Of a DNA stretch of 64,000 nucleotides, positions 1-10,770 are shown piece after piece. The notes under the pieces are model-generated. The model worked only from the letters and a program-made list of their open reading frames with translations, was not told the DNA's origin and did not search any database. The translations under genes and the position numbers were made by a program. Each line of letters opens with the position of its first letter. Position 1 is the first letter of the stretch. The stretch comes from Begonia masoniana (Eukaryota > Streptophyta > Magnoliopsida > Cucurbitales > Begoniaceae), in NCBI GenBank assembly GCA_022432975.1, contig CM039516.1, positions 34,559,157 to 34,623,156 on the forward strand. The letters run 5' to 3'.

Positions 1-488
1 AATCTTAGAGAAAACTCGTGCACCACGGAGTTGGTCAAATAGGTCATCAATCCTCGGTAATGGATACTTGTTCTTGATAGTTAACTTATTCAATTCCCTA
101 TAATCAATGCACATACGCATCGATCCATCTTTCTTTTTGACAAAAAGGATAGGTGCACCCCATGGTGAAAAGCTAGGACGTATGAACCCTTTCTCCAACA
201 GATCCTCTAACTGCTTCTTTAATTCTTTTAGTTCTGTTGGTGCTAATCTATATGGATTTTTAGACACAGGCTCAGTGCCGGGATAAACATCTACAACGAA
301 TTCAATTTCCCTATCTGGTGGCAAACCAGGAAGGTCATCCAAAAATACTTCAGGAAAGTCTTGGACAATTAAGACATTCTGAGGATTTGCTTTTTCTACA
401 AGTTGTGTGTCTAAAACGCTAGCTAAGAAACACAAATACTCTTCACATGAGGGAGGTCTAGTGTTCATAGAAGTCATCACAGACATTT
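1..488 (-). pseudogene. Ty3/Gypsy pol: protease-RT linker and RT N-terminus (runs off the window)
   Basis: The minus strand is open from an ATG at 488 to base 1. It encodes the linker and the first RT blocks of a Ty3 polymerase: [20 protein letters not shown], then [16 protein letters not shown], then [12 protein letters not shown] and [14 protein letters not shown]. These match the RT fingers region, and the YxDD active site would lie beyond the window. The frame differs from that of the upstream protease, so a frameshift lies near 488-500. The segment is otherwise uninterrupted. It is part of a polyprotein, so the ATG is probably not a true start. Confidence 0.9.
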
Positions 489-1958
489 TCTTACTCTTCC
501 TTGAAGCTTGAAAGGTAGTTTCAAACTACCAGGGGGTTGGAAACTAACTATTCCAGTCCTACAATCAATTGTGGCGTCGTGTTTAAACAATCAGTCCATT
601 CCTAGGATTACGTCAAATCCCGTTATATTCATAATAATAAGATCAGCAGGTAGATTTACGTTCCCTACTAACACATCACTGTCAAGTATCACTTGGTTAA
701 AGTGGATGCGTTCACACAAGGGTAATACAACACTAAACACATGCATGGAAGGGGTAAACTGTACATCTAATTTAACAGCAAATGTAGATGCTATAAATGA
801 ATGAGTTGCACCAGAATCTAATAAGGTAAAAGCAGGCACTGAGTTAATCAATTTAGTACCTGACACAACAGCGGGCTGTTCCTCACCCGACTCCACCATG
901 GAGAATATCCTCGGTTTAACCATAGCAGGGCCACTCTTAGGAGCTGGGCAGTCTCTGTGAATATGGCCGACCTTGTTACAATTGTAGCATCTGGTGATTC
1001 TAGGCTTTAGGCATTCTTTGATCGTGTGTCCAACCTCCTCACAGTTGAAACACTTCCCAAAGCCCAATCTGCACTCGCCCGGGTGGTACTTCAAGCACTT
1101 AGGACACTGGGAGAATTTCCTGACATTTTGTATCTTCCTTACTGTTCCTCGGCTACTCTGGCCTTCGCTAGGCCTCTTCATTCCTCTTTGTTGGTGTGCT
1201 TGGACCAACTTTTGTGGGACCTCTTTTGGTCCAGCACACTTCTTTTCAGCTTCTTCCACTTCCAGAGCAGTAGACACAACTTCACTGAATGACAAGCTTT
1301 TAATACCACAAAATTTAACTCCTCGGTAAATTTCCGGCTTCAGCCCATGCACAAATTTGAACACCTTATCCTCGTCCCTGTGAGCAAAATGTCCAGCAAA
1401 CCTGGACAGGGACTCGAACTGCCTATTGTACTCGGCCACAGACCCTGTCTGCTTCAAGTTCAGAAATTCCAACTTCTTTGCAGTTTGGACAGTACTGTTG
1501 AAATACTTCTCGTAGAAAATGTCCTTGAATTGTGACCAAGGCATCGCCAAAACATCAGTGGTGGTCTCTATTGTTTCCCACCAGAGTTAAGCGTCGCCAG
1601 CCAAATGAAATGTTGCCAACGTGACCGTGTCTCCCTCTCCAATGTTGAAACACCTAAACATACTCTCAATCTTTCTAAGCCACCTTTCAGTATTAACCGG
1701 ATTAGATGACTGTCCATCAAACATGGGTGGTCGTAGGCTCCTGAATCTATCTCCAGAGTGTTCATTGCTAGAACTCGAGTTGGCACTTCCTTGTACCTCT
1801 CGATTCAACAGAACTCCTAACTGATCAGACTACTGACGCACTAGGTCTGTTTGCTGACGTACCAAATCTGTCAGCTGCCTAATCACGCTAGGATCTTCTT
1901 CAGTTCTCAAGTTGGGCATCTCTCTTGGTACTCTTGGTCTTCCTGGTCGTCTAGCCAT
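489..1958 (-). pseudogene. Ty3/Gypsy gag-protease, interrupted
   Basis: The start is the ATG at 1958, beginning MARRPGRPR. Gag has the usual PPMFDG and WLRKIESMF blocks, then WSQFKDIFYEKYF. Three zinc knuckles follow: CPKCLKYHPGEC, CFNCEEVGHTIKEC and CYNCNKVGHIHRDC. The protease active site LLDSGATHSF is intact. Stops interrupt the frame at 1830-1832 (TAG), 1587-1589 (TAA) and 588-590 (TGA, where the family normally has Trp after ILGMD). The frame is lost again near 490 before RT. Gag packages the genomic RNA and the protease would cleave the polyprotein, but this copy cannot encode either intact. Confidence 0.9.
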
Positions 1959-1969
1959 TTTCTATACTC

Positions 1970-2029
1970 CTGTTCCAAGTTAACTACTCTCATAAACATC
2001 TAATAACTAAGGTTAACATAAACACTTAC
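1970..2029 (-). other. Candidate 60-nt leader intron upstream of gag
   Basis: Between primer site and gag ATG the minus strand reads AACT|GTAAGTGTTTATG at the left end and TTGGAACAG|GAG at the right end, giving a 60-nt T-rich segment with GT...AG borders. The same arrangement recurs at 48254-48185 and 53989-53924 in the pol-less Ty3-type elements. Splicing is inferred from sequence only, and 60 nt is near the lower size limit for plant introns. Confidence 0.4.
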
Positions 2030-2095
2030 AGTTGTTGGAGTACTCCCATGCGACGATCAGCACTGATAAGTAATCTTTTGAACGGTTTAACTGGA

Positions 2096-2110
2096 TGTCT
2101 CTGATATCAT
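2096..2110 (-). promoter_or_regulatory. Primer-binding site, initiator-Met tRNA type
   Basis: Just inside the LTR the minus strand reads TGATATCAGAGAC. The plant initiator-Met consensus is TGGTATCAGAGC, so there is one mismatch early in the site. It would prime minus-strand DNA synthesis and it fixes the element's orientation. Confidence 0.75.
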
Positions 2111-2112
2111 AT

Positions 2113-4332
2113 TGTAACGCCCCGAATTATATAAATCTGGTTCGTTACTCATACTACAGAACCAAACTATGACTTTTGAGAAAAATTTAAAATTTCACTC
2201 GATGATCAAGATTTTGACTCTTAAAACATTAAGACTTGCAGCGGAAAAAACATCATATAAAAACAATCTTTATTAAAGATTAAAATATTCAAGGCAGTTG
2301 GTTGACAGAGAAAGAGAAAACTGAACACGTTGTCCGGTCACTAAACGACAAATGAAAGTCTTTTAATCACAAAACCAAATAGAACACATCATTCGGTCAC
2401 TAAACAACAAATTACTTCCTACATCTACCGATCACTAAACGACAATATTTCTACTACATCTTCTGATAGGTCTAATACACGGCATCTACCGATCACTAAA
2501 CGACAACACTTCTACTACATCTTCCGATGGCTTTTTCTGAAGACATCTTCCGATTACAAAACGACAAATTCTAATACTCACATCCACCGATGGACTAAAT
2601 CCACCGATAGACAAAACTCTCGACTTCTACCGATAGACATCATCTATCGATAGATAAAAAATACTCAACATCTACTGATAGACATCATCTGCCGATAGAT
2701 CAAAATACTCAATATCTGCCGATAGACATCATCTACCGATAGATCAAAAATACTCAACATCTGCCGATAGACTTCATCTGTCGATAGATAAAAAATACTC
2801 AATATCTGCCGATAGACATCATCTGCCGATAGATCAAAAATACTCAACAGCTGCCGAAAGACATCATATGCCGATAGATCAAAAATACTCAACATCTGCC
2901 GATAGACATCATCTACCGATAGATCAAAAATACTCAACGAAAACAACATAGCAACAATTTCACTATAAACAAAGAAAACTCTGACTACCAAGAGGACTTG
3001 AGCATTTTACTAAAACCGTTCAAAACTACTTAAATCCGTATACTACTCCAAAATTTGGTAAAAAAAAGCACTATTAAAACTAACAGAGTATCATATTTGA
3101 AAGAGTCTCAACTGTATTCAAAACATCAAAACTAATACTGTCACTAAAACTCTTAACATATTTAAATTAAATCATGGTTCACTAAACCTTCTCATCAACT
3201 GACACCAGTTAAACCGCCTCATCAGAATCACCAATCTGTGGCATTGAAGTGCTCCCTTAACCAGCCTAGTCCTCAACATGTTCAGAGAACACACCTGCAG
3301 TCACTTCTTCAACTATATCACAAAACTCATCTATTAGCCTAATGCTAAGTAAGTAAAGCAATAATGAAATGGAATGCTGAAACATAAATTTCTAAACATG
3401 AAGTTTCTATTTTCTCATCTCAGTTGCATATGCATTCGTTTCTGATTTGATCCCCCTGTGAAATTGGGAGTTGGATCACTTCTCTCAAAGTCATACATCC
3501 TCTCTCTTGATTAAGGGGCGGATTAGTTCCCTTAACAACTGTTCAGATCCCCCTGTGAAATTGGGGTTTAGATAACTTCTCCCAAAGTCATACATCTTCT
3601 CTCTTGATTAAGGGGCAGATTAGTTCCCTTAACAACTGTTACAGTCTGTTCATTCCTTACCATGTCATTTCATGTAAATTCATTTTCGCATAATTTTCAA
3701 AATATGATGCATGACATACAAACACATTCAAGCATGCACAATCCTACTGTTTTGTGATATAGGCCCGAAGGCACAAGCATACTTCACTTACCTGGTCTCC
3801 TGGAAATGCTCGGTTTCAAACTACTTCAGACGTTTTGCTCACCTAAGTCACAAACAGAATACCGATTCGATCTTCACTAAACCTTATTCCATACTATTCA
3901 GAAACTTACGGAGCTAGTTCAGGACTCTATCCTATATGCATTCCCAATTCCTTACGGGACCTAACTCAACTCCTGCGCCTTACATTTCCAAAGAATATGC
4001 ATCTACGATACACTTCTATCGTCTATAATCATAATGCAGTAAAATACCTTAGTAAAACTCACCTAAGCCGAAGGAAAAATCAGAGAAGAATCTCCTAGCG
4101 CACTCTGCTGAGCTGAGAAGCTGAGAGTCGAAAATGATTTGGGAAAAACAGTGGCGGCTACGGTGCATTAAACCCAAAACCTCTTTCCTTAAATACGTTA
4201 TCCACTTTTAAATTTTCAATTACCCTTATGCCCTCGCCTAGTCATCCACTAACCTTACATTTATTATTTCCATGTGAAGTGTACCATTAATTAAAAGATT
4301 AAATAATTAGTTCTATAGAACCTGGTGTTACA
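2113..4332 (-). repeat. 5' LTR of the Ty3/Gypsy element (LTR family A, copy A1)
   Basis: The plus strand runs TGTAACGCCCCG...CCTGGTGTTACA, about 2.2 kb. Solo copies of the same family lie at 18065-20251 and 25271-27197. Inside are a 45-bp tandem array (2617-2945), a roughly 100-bp duplicated block (about 3449-3640, each unit starting GATCCCCCTGTGAAATTGGG) and two splice-donor-like sites on the element strand: CTTAG|GTGAGT with GT at 4062-4061, and CCAG|GTAAGT near 3793. The second lies beside an AGGCCCGAAGGC motif shared with other LTR families. Confidence 0.85.
2617..2945. repeat. 45-bp tandem array in LTR A1
   Basis: About seven units of a 45-bp repeat, each containing CTGCCGATAGACATCATCT and CCGATAGATCAAAAATACTC, lie inside the LTR. 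Because 45 is a multiple of three, the minus strand shows an open frame of 15-residue repeats (MLSIFDLSADDVYRQ), which I regard as a by-product of the repeat. About four units recur in the solo LTR at 26515-26680. Confidence 0.9.
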
Positions 4333-4831
4333 AATGCATTTCGCAAAAAAAGTAGAATAATTTTCAGTATCTGATTAACTTCATATATCATGAATACTAA
4401 ATTGTGGAGTTACAATATACCACCACTACACTATGATAACTCGTGTGGAGGAGGACATTGACAACTAACAGTAGAATATTTTCTTTCATAATAAAAATAT
4501 AAACTAGAAATCCATTTGTTATTTGACAACTAAGAATAACATATAAATTAGGGAAAAAATAAATTTAAACACTTAACTATGAGGTGTGTCTCAATTCAAA
4601 CACTTAATAATTTTTTTCGTCAATTCAAACATCAAATGCACTATTAGTAAATCGAACCAGTTTGTTAAATGGACGTTAAAAAAATATCAATTCAAACACT
4701 GAACTATTTCACTATGCACTGTTAGCAAATCAAACCAGTATGTTAAATGGCGAAAACTTAGAACTTTTCAACTTAATTCACCTCTCTCCTTCCCCATTTT
4801 TCATTACTATGAAGAACACAAATCCTCTTCA
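4333..4831. other. AT-rich non-coding DNA with an imperfect internal duplication
   Basis: No coding trace was found. Between about 4555 and 4750 a block is present twice: CAATTCAAACACT(T/G)AA...TATG is followed by AATC(G/A)AACCAGT and TGTTAAATGG. Such duplicated AT-rich blocks are common in small non-autonomous DNA transposons, but I could not find terminal inverted repeats, so no class is assigned. Confidence 0.4.
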
Positions 4832-5116
4832 ATGGCGGCCCTCTCAATCAGCCACTACACTTTTTCCCAAACCAAAAACCAATCCACACAAGCTGTCAGA
4901 AACAGAAGCTGTCCCAAAGAACTCTTTCTTTTTCGCTGCCATTGCCAGGACCCTTCAGAACCTTCTGAAACAAAGAAAAACAAGGAAGAAAAGCAGTTGC
5001 GGAGAAACTTTTTCCTGGGTTTTGAAAAGATTGGAAAGGGATTGAAAGAGAATCAAGAATTAAGAATGGTACCAAAGAGGAAAAAATCCAAGCTTTTGTT
5101 AGGCATGTACTTGTAA
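4832..5116 (+). CDS. Possible captured first exon of a host gene, transit-peptide-like
   Basis: A 94-codon frame starts at an ATG in good plant context (AATGGCGGCC) after a pyrimidine-rich leader. Its N-terminus, [19 protein letters not shown], is rich in Ser, Thr and hydroxyl residues and lacks acidic residues, as in plastid transit peptides. The C-terminal half is lysine-rich and contains [19 protein letters not shown] do not recognise the family. The frame could be a first exon, a gene fragment carried by a transposon, or chance. An overlapping frame from 4740 looks less convincing. Confidence 0.3.
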   Translation: MAALSISHYTFSQTKNQSTQAVRNRSCPKELFLFRCHCQDPSEPSETKKNKEEKQLRRNFFLGFEKIGKGLKENQELRMVPKRKKSKLLLGMYL

Positions 5117-5340
5117 ATCAGTATCTTTTCGTCTCTCTCTATGCAACACCCCAGAAGTCTAAAAAGGTTCGTGTGTTGAAGTTTAGCTATGAGCACAGCT
5201 TCATTGTTTAGCTCCTCCTAGATAGAATTCTAAAAAAGGTCGAAGGAGAAGGGAGAAGATGAGAGATTATGCTTGATAAAATTCTATTTTTCACATTGAT
5301 GTAATTAACATTTGGCTACTAACCTAGCTTTATAACAACT
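5117..5340. other. No feature identified
   Basis: AT-rich sequence between the possible exon and the Copia scrap, with no coding trace or repeat structure that I could see. Confidence 0.3.
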
Positions 5341-5610
5341 GATGGAGCCGTCAAAGTTAAGTTTTACCTTGAAAATCCACTTGCAGCCGATAAGTTTTGC
5401 ACCAGTTGGTATGGACATAAGTTGCCAAGTGTTGTTCTAGTGAAAGGCCAAAATTTCATCTTGCATAGCAGCTATCCAATTAGGACTTTTAGAGACCTGG
5501 TGGAAAGTTTTCAGCTCAAAGGGTAAATCTACTTGAGCAGTCATAGCCCTTGGTTTGAAAATACCATCCTTTGATCGAGTCCTCATGGAATGACGATTGA
5601 CGATTGAGAG
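5341..5610 (-). pseudogene. Ty1/Copia reverse transcriptase N-terminal remnant
   Basis: The minus strand encodes HSMRTRSKDGIFKPRAM, then KSPNWIAAMQDEILAFH, a stop, then NNTWQLMSIPTGAKLIGCKW and IFKVKLNFDGS. This is the start of the Copia RT domain, where the family pattern is W..AM..E...L..N.TW.L...P.G...I..KW.FK. A stop replaces the usual residue after FH, and the sequence ends abruptly on both sides. It differs in sequence from the family-K copies elsewhere in the window, so it is a separate, older Copia relic. Confidence 0.85.
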
Positions 5611-7069
5611 AGGATAGATGGGATATGAGGAGAATGAGGAGGCACAGTGGGAGTGAGAGAAGGGACGGTTGGAAGGATAGGAGTGGACTAGCTGACGCGA
5701 AATGGCTGCAAATGGAAGCGTTCAAAACAGAGACTAGCAGAGTTGTATCAGCAAAATGATGACAGCAGCAAATGTAACCAATGTACACGAAGATGAAGCG
5801 ATTAAAGTAAATGTTGTTCGGCAAATATTTAGTACATTATGTAAGGATATAGTCCACGAAAGATGAAGCAAAGAATTGCAGAGATGGTTAGCTAGAAATA
5901 AGATAACCCGAGGATGGCTGGATAGCTATTCTTGAACTACCAGCAAACATAACTTCAGAGTTGTGTCAACCTTTGGGCACTGGTTTAGGGGCCATGCTTT
6001 TCGACTTTCCAGCCCCCTGGGGCAAGATCTCTCAAGCTACCACTCCTTGAGAGAAATGGAGGGCTTCTCCAAATCGGTCACACTGATTGCCACTCAAGTT
6101 CCTCACCGAGAGGATCTGCTTTCTCACCGAAAATGCAGAGAGGAAAATAGGTTATCTCATATCATCAAAAGCTGCATTACAATGTTAAATGCCATGCATA
6201 AATACTAGCCTAGGTAGCTTAGGGTTTAACATGAAGCATTGGATCATTCTTGCTTGGATGGCTCGGATCGCTTGATGGCCAAGTTGTCTTCCTCCATGAT
6301 GATCAATGGCTCTCCTTCTTTGACTCTCCTTTCCTTCCAAGCTTCTCCTAGTTGCCTAGTCTTGAATTCCTTGCTCTTCCTCAGGTTTTTGGTTCTTGGT
6401 GCATTGGTTGCCTCGATGTTTCCTTTCGGGTGCAAAGCCGAGTCATCCAACCAAGTCTCCAACAAAATAACCCATAGAAGCCATATTCATCCATCCAATC
6501 CTAACCCCGCAATCTACTCCTAACCACACAATCTATATGCATGTCTTAACTAGCTAATAGTTCGCCAATCAACAAGGCTAAAGTATGCCAAAAGTTAGAA
6601 AAACAAAAGAAGGTTACACGGCTGGATGTAAGGAAGACAAATTCCCTCTTTGTTCACTTTTCTCTGTGCTTCCCATGTGATGACATGTAGAGGCTGGTCC
6701 ATGTCTTCGATGCGCGGGTCCCATTTCAAGCTCTCCAAGTAGTGATTACCTGCAAAAGAAGTTAATTCATTAGTAAGCAAGTAATAAGTAGTATGGGCTT
6801 TCGATATGGATTGGGCCTTAGTCTTAGAGACTAGTCAACGCCTACCAAAACCTAACAATGACACCTTGTCAAGGTTTAGGGATACGAATCCAACAACATG
6901 GCACCGACACTGTCCAAATTCAATATTGCGTGTACAAACAAAGCATCTTCACGTAACAAAATAGTTGTGACAAAATAATAGCCCAAGGGCCCAAAACAAC
7001 TAGAGGTCCATTTGGAATATAATACAAAATAAAATACTTGCAGAAAATAAACGTGTAAAATTAGCGCGC

Positions 7070-7076
<7 letters not shown>
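5611..7076. other. Unassigned DNA
   Basis: Only short open frames occur here, for example 5963-6208 plus, 6239-6523 plus and 6595-6780 minus. I recognise none of them as a protein family. The minus frame at 6595-6780 contains HYLESLKWDPRIEDMDQ and could be a decayed gene or transposon fragment, but I have no positive evidence. No LTR ends or terminal inverted repeats were seen. Confidence 0.3.

Positions 7077-7141
<65 letters not shown>
7077..7141. repeat. (AT)n dinucleotide microsatellite
   Basis: About 32 uninterrupted AT units. Confidence 0.98.
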
Positions 7142-7145
<4 letters not shown>

Positions 7146-7689
7146 AAAAATTGATATACTTTAAAACATGACATATCGGATTTTGAAAACTATGATTCAT
7201 ATGCAAATATAGTAAAAGAAACCATTATCTCAACAAAATTTCATGCCTGAAAGAACATTACAAGGAGTAGTCAAAAAAAGCCTCGAGAACTACTAAAAAC
7301 AAGAATCAAGCAAAGTGAGCCTAATAGGCCCACAATGGTCTGTCTGTTCCCAATGAGGGGTTCGTGCTAGTCGTTGCGAGGCAACTGCTCCACTTCTTTC
7401 AAGGAGAAATGGTGCGGCTCGACATGCCACTAATGGGGTTGTGCTGCGACTTAGGCAAAGAAAATAGCGGCGTGACACATGTCACCCGCAGAGGAGTTCA
7501 CAAGGAACGCAACTACACTACTGCTTAACTTGGGTTTTCTATGAATTGGAGTTTTGGGGAAAACTCTGATTCTCCATTTCCTAAAAGTTGTTAGAAAAAA
7601 ATAACAACATTGGTGGGAACAATAATAATAATACCACCACTGTGAGACGTAGAGAGTACTGATCATATTAATTCCTAGGAAAGATTGTA
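7142..7689. other. Unassigned DNA
   Basis: No recognisable coding sequence. Short minus-strand frames (7293-7478, 7451-7666) resemble nothing I know. The right end may belong to the outer tip of the adjoining Copia LTR, whose exact end I could not fix. Confidence 0.3.
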
Positions 7690-8395
7690 CTGGACAATCT
7701 CCTAGTCGAAATTACATTTCCAAGTAAATTATCAGGAAAGGCTGGAGGGGTCACAAACAGTACCACTTAAAACTCAATTTTCTTAGACAGAATTTACTTA
7801 CACAGTACAATTACACCACTAAATAAGCAGTATGAGAAACGATAGCAAATGCGATTTGAAAAATAACAGGAATATTTTTCACACCGTAGGATTATAAAGG
7901 TCAAGAAGTAAAAGAAATAATGGCTAAAATGAAGACCGAAGATTTTACGTAGAAACCCAGATAGGAAAAAAATCACAGGGACCTAGTCCAGAAAAATCTC
8001 ACTATGGAAAATAGGATTTACAAAATTTTTCTAGATATCAAATATTTTAGAAAATATTCATTAAGAGAAATTACCTCTCTTAGAATTGTCACTGTACTCA
8101 AAAGCACCTCACTTATTTTCCCTCACCCTCTTTCTTTTCTCTCCCTCTAAAATAATCCTCACTATTTCTCTCCCTCTTCTCCAGAGAATATTTCTTCTCT
8201 TTTCTCTTTTTCCTTCAGATTTTTGGATGCAGAAAGATTTGTTTGACGCCTCTATTTGTAGAGGCTTCAAGGAGACACATTCCTTGAAGGAAGGTGGGCA
8301 GAGCAAATGGAGACTTTAAAAAGTCTCCATTCACACACAAAAAATGTAGCCACATTAATGGCATGGGTCTCTCATCATTAAGGAGGGACCCTACA
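7690..8395 (-). repeat. Probable 3' LTR of Copia element C0
   Basis: Downstream of the pol stop on the minus strand is a purine-rich stretch (GTCGGGAGTGAGAGATC) and then TGTAGGGTCC at 8395, a plausible LTR start. The sequence then holds a TATA-like CTACAAATAGAGG near 8260, a pyrimidine/purine-skewed leader, and GGGTTTCTACGTAAAATCTT near 7950, which resembles the R-U5 region of plant Copia LTRs. The distal end is uncertain to perhaps 100 bp. Confidence 0.6.
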
Positions 8396-8424
8396 GATCT
8401 CTCACTCCCGACTTATGATGAAGT

Positions 8425-8503
8425 ATCTCCAATCTTACAGAGCTTATACAGAATTCGTGTTTATTTCTTTGCAAAGCCTTTGTCATCATGTCAGAGTCAT
8501 TGT
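8425..8503 (-). pseudogene. C-terminal tail of C0 RNase H / pol
   Basis: The minus strand encodes NDSDMMTKALQRNKHEFC after the solo LTR, continuing exactly from KIHTDD on the other side of the insertion. This is the conserved end of Copia pol, which precedes the purine tract and 3' LTR. Confidence 0.9.
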
Positions 8504-9814
8504 TATAACACCCAGCTTTTCTGGATATTATTATTTTAATATATAATGACATTTTTGTAAATATGTCAAATCAGATTCGTTTTACGAAAAAAATCGTTTT
8601 TAGAATCCTAACGATTAATAGAAATTTCAAGGAATTTACGAGAATTTTCGGAATAATAACGCTATATTTCGAGTAATTAAGTTTCTCGTAACATAAAGGA
8701 CGTTTTAGTAAAAATAGTAAACGAGGTCCGTTTTGCGAACGGACAGTTTTAATAGAACCCAAATAATAAGATGGATTTATTGGTGAGATAAGGAGATTTG
8801 GAGAAACTCAATAGTTAGCCAATTAATGAAACGAAAGACGAAACAGATAGAAAATCAGAGGAAGGGCAAATTAGTAATTTTGCAAGTAAATTTATTAAAA
8901 TAAAAAATCTCTTCTTCCTCCCTCATTTTTCCTCTTTGCCCGTGAACGCCAGAACCCTTTCTAGCGATCTCTCCCTCACGCACGCCGCCGACGATTCTCC
9001 CTCAACCGACACCGATTTCTCCTCCGATCAACATCGTTTCTTCACGTTTCTTTCCCCAATCGACGTTCTAGGTAAGATTCTACAGCTTTGGGATGTTAGT
9101 TTTCAGTTTTAATAAAGTTATATGGTTAGGGTTTTCGTTAGGGTTTATTTTAGAAATCCGATTTAGGGTTCGAAATCGAGAGGTTTGCCGTAATTATAGA
9201 TATAAAGGACGTATTGAGCATTATTGGACGAAGTTAATAGATTCGTTTAGAAATATGAGAATTCGTGAATTTTAGGGTTTTGGAGAAACTCGTTAATGAG
9301 GTGTTAAACGTGGAATGCTCGATATAATGCCTCAGTAAATTGAATTGGAATTTTAAGAGATTTATTTAGTTAAGTTTCTTGTTAGTTTGGACGTTTAGTG
9401 GATTCAACTCGTATTAACGACAACCGTTGTGAATTGGCTTAGGTGAACAAAGCTCATGGACGGCCCTCGATTTGCTAAGGACAACAGGTAAGTTCTCGTG
9501 ACTTGCTGTGGCCGATAGGCCTACACCATATGTCGTATTACGTTGTCGAGGATATTTGGAGTTATGTGTGTTTATCCGCTTTGGTTGGGTAGTTTAGGGT
9601 TAGGCTTGTTATAGGTTATGCTTGTATTGTTTGATGGTATGCACGATGTATGTCTATGTTATGCTTTTACTGTCATACATCACTGTTTTATAAAAGTCAT
9701 GAAAAATGGATTTATGCATGAGTTCACGAAAAGAAATAAATGAAAGTGAAGTGAAAGAAATGAATGAAAGTAAAGTGAAAGAAATGAAAGAAAGTAAAGT
9801 GAAATGTAAATGAA

Positions 9815-9990
9815 ATGAGACGACTAAGATGACTAAAATGAGACGACTATGACGACAAAAATGAGACGACTATGACGACAAAAATGAGACGACTAAGATG
9901 ACTAAAATGAGACGACTATGACGACTAAAATGAGATGACTAAAATGAGATGACTATGATGACTTACATGAGACGACTTCTATGAGACGAC
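9815..9990. repeat. 23-bp tandem array inside solo LTR B
   Basis: Units of ATGAGACGACTATGACGACA plus AAA, with variants, repeat about seven times. A simple GAAAG/TGAAA-rich tract precedes it at 9725-9815. Confidence 0.85.
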
Positions 9991-10605
9991 TTACATGAGA
10001 TGATTATATGATAAATGAATGTATGATATCATAAATGAAATGAATGCACAGGAACTTATGAAAATTGCATATACATGTTCATGCATTGTCATTTACGTAG
10101 AATTTACTGAGATTTATTCTCATAGGTGTCCTTATGGTGTAGGTGAACCCGAAACAGGTAAGGAAGATGTTTATCTGTTAGATGATCATGCTGGTTGATG
10201 AAAGATGCCCGTGGGAGTGCGCTGGCACAGTTGGTGCGATTTTGACCCGTGGGGACGTAGGTAAATGTTTTGGGGAAAATTGATAGATATGAAAATTGTA
10301 CAAATAGAACATATTAGGATGCTTGGTTCCGGATAGTTAAGTGTTTGATGTTTTGATAAACTGTTTTATAAAAGATTTTGTTAAAGTTTTTACTTAATTA
10401 TTATGAAATGCTCTAAGTATGTTTCTAGGTGCCTAATTGGTAGTTTTGAGGTGTTTTATATGATATGATTATGGAAGTTTAAAGGAAGATGATGAGAGAT
10501 GGATCTATGCAGGGGATGAAGAAAATTTAAGGAGGAATGCTCTCTGGAATCTGAATTCCAGAGAGCAAGAAGGGAGGATTTATGAGAGGATTTATGAGGC
10601 AACTG

Positions 10606-10770
10606 ATCGCCTATGAGTGGGCGATCGATCGCCCAAGGCAAGGGGCGATCGATCGCCCCTCAAATGTGTGTTTGGGCGATCGATCGCCTAGGTGAGGGGC
10701 GATCGATCGCCCCTCCATGTTGCAAGTCGGTGATCGATCTCCTGAAATGGGGAGATCGATCGCCCCTCTT
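10606..10770. repeat. Array of GGGCGATCGATCGCCC palindromes in solo LTR B
   Basis: At least four near-perfect palindromes occur in about 150 bp: 10619-10634, 10641-10660 (AGGGGCGATCGATCGCCCCT, perfect over 20 bp), about 10674-10690 and 10695-10714, followed by diverged units to 10768. Each could form a hairpin in RNA or a cruciform in DNA. The same GCGATCGATCGC core recurs in family-K Copia LTRs. Confidence 0.9.

Larger units (their letters stand above)
1..4332 (-). mobile_element. Ty3/Gypsy LTR retrotransposon, 5' portion (LTR, PBS, gag-PR, start of RT)
   Basis: Reading leftwards on the minus strand there is an LTR (4332-2113), an initiator-Met primer site, a leader, gag with zinc knuckles, an aspartic protease and the N-terminal part of a Ty3-type reverse transcriptase that runs off the window at base 1. 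The order gag-PR-RT and the LTR ends (TGTAACACC...GGCGTTACA) are those of Ty3/Gypsy elements. The rest of pol and the 3' LTR must lie outside the window. The coding region carries at least three stops and a frameshift, so this copy is dead. The five bases after the LTR (AATGC at 4333-4337) would be the target duplication but the partner is not visible. Confidence 0.9.

Noticed and set aside
2665..2991. 108-codon minus frame with 15-residue repeats
   Set aside because: The period equals the 45-bp LTR tandem repeat, and no other feature supports a gene.
5963..6780. Three small frames of 61-94 codons as host genes
   Set aside because: No recognisable domain, no consistent codon pattern and no supporting signals. 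They are described only as unassigned DNA.
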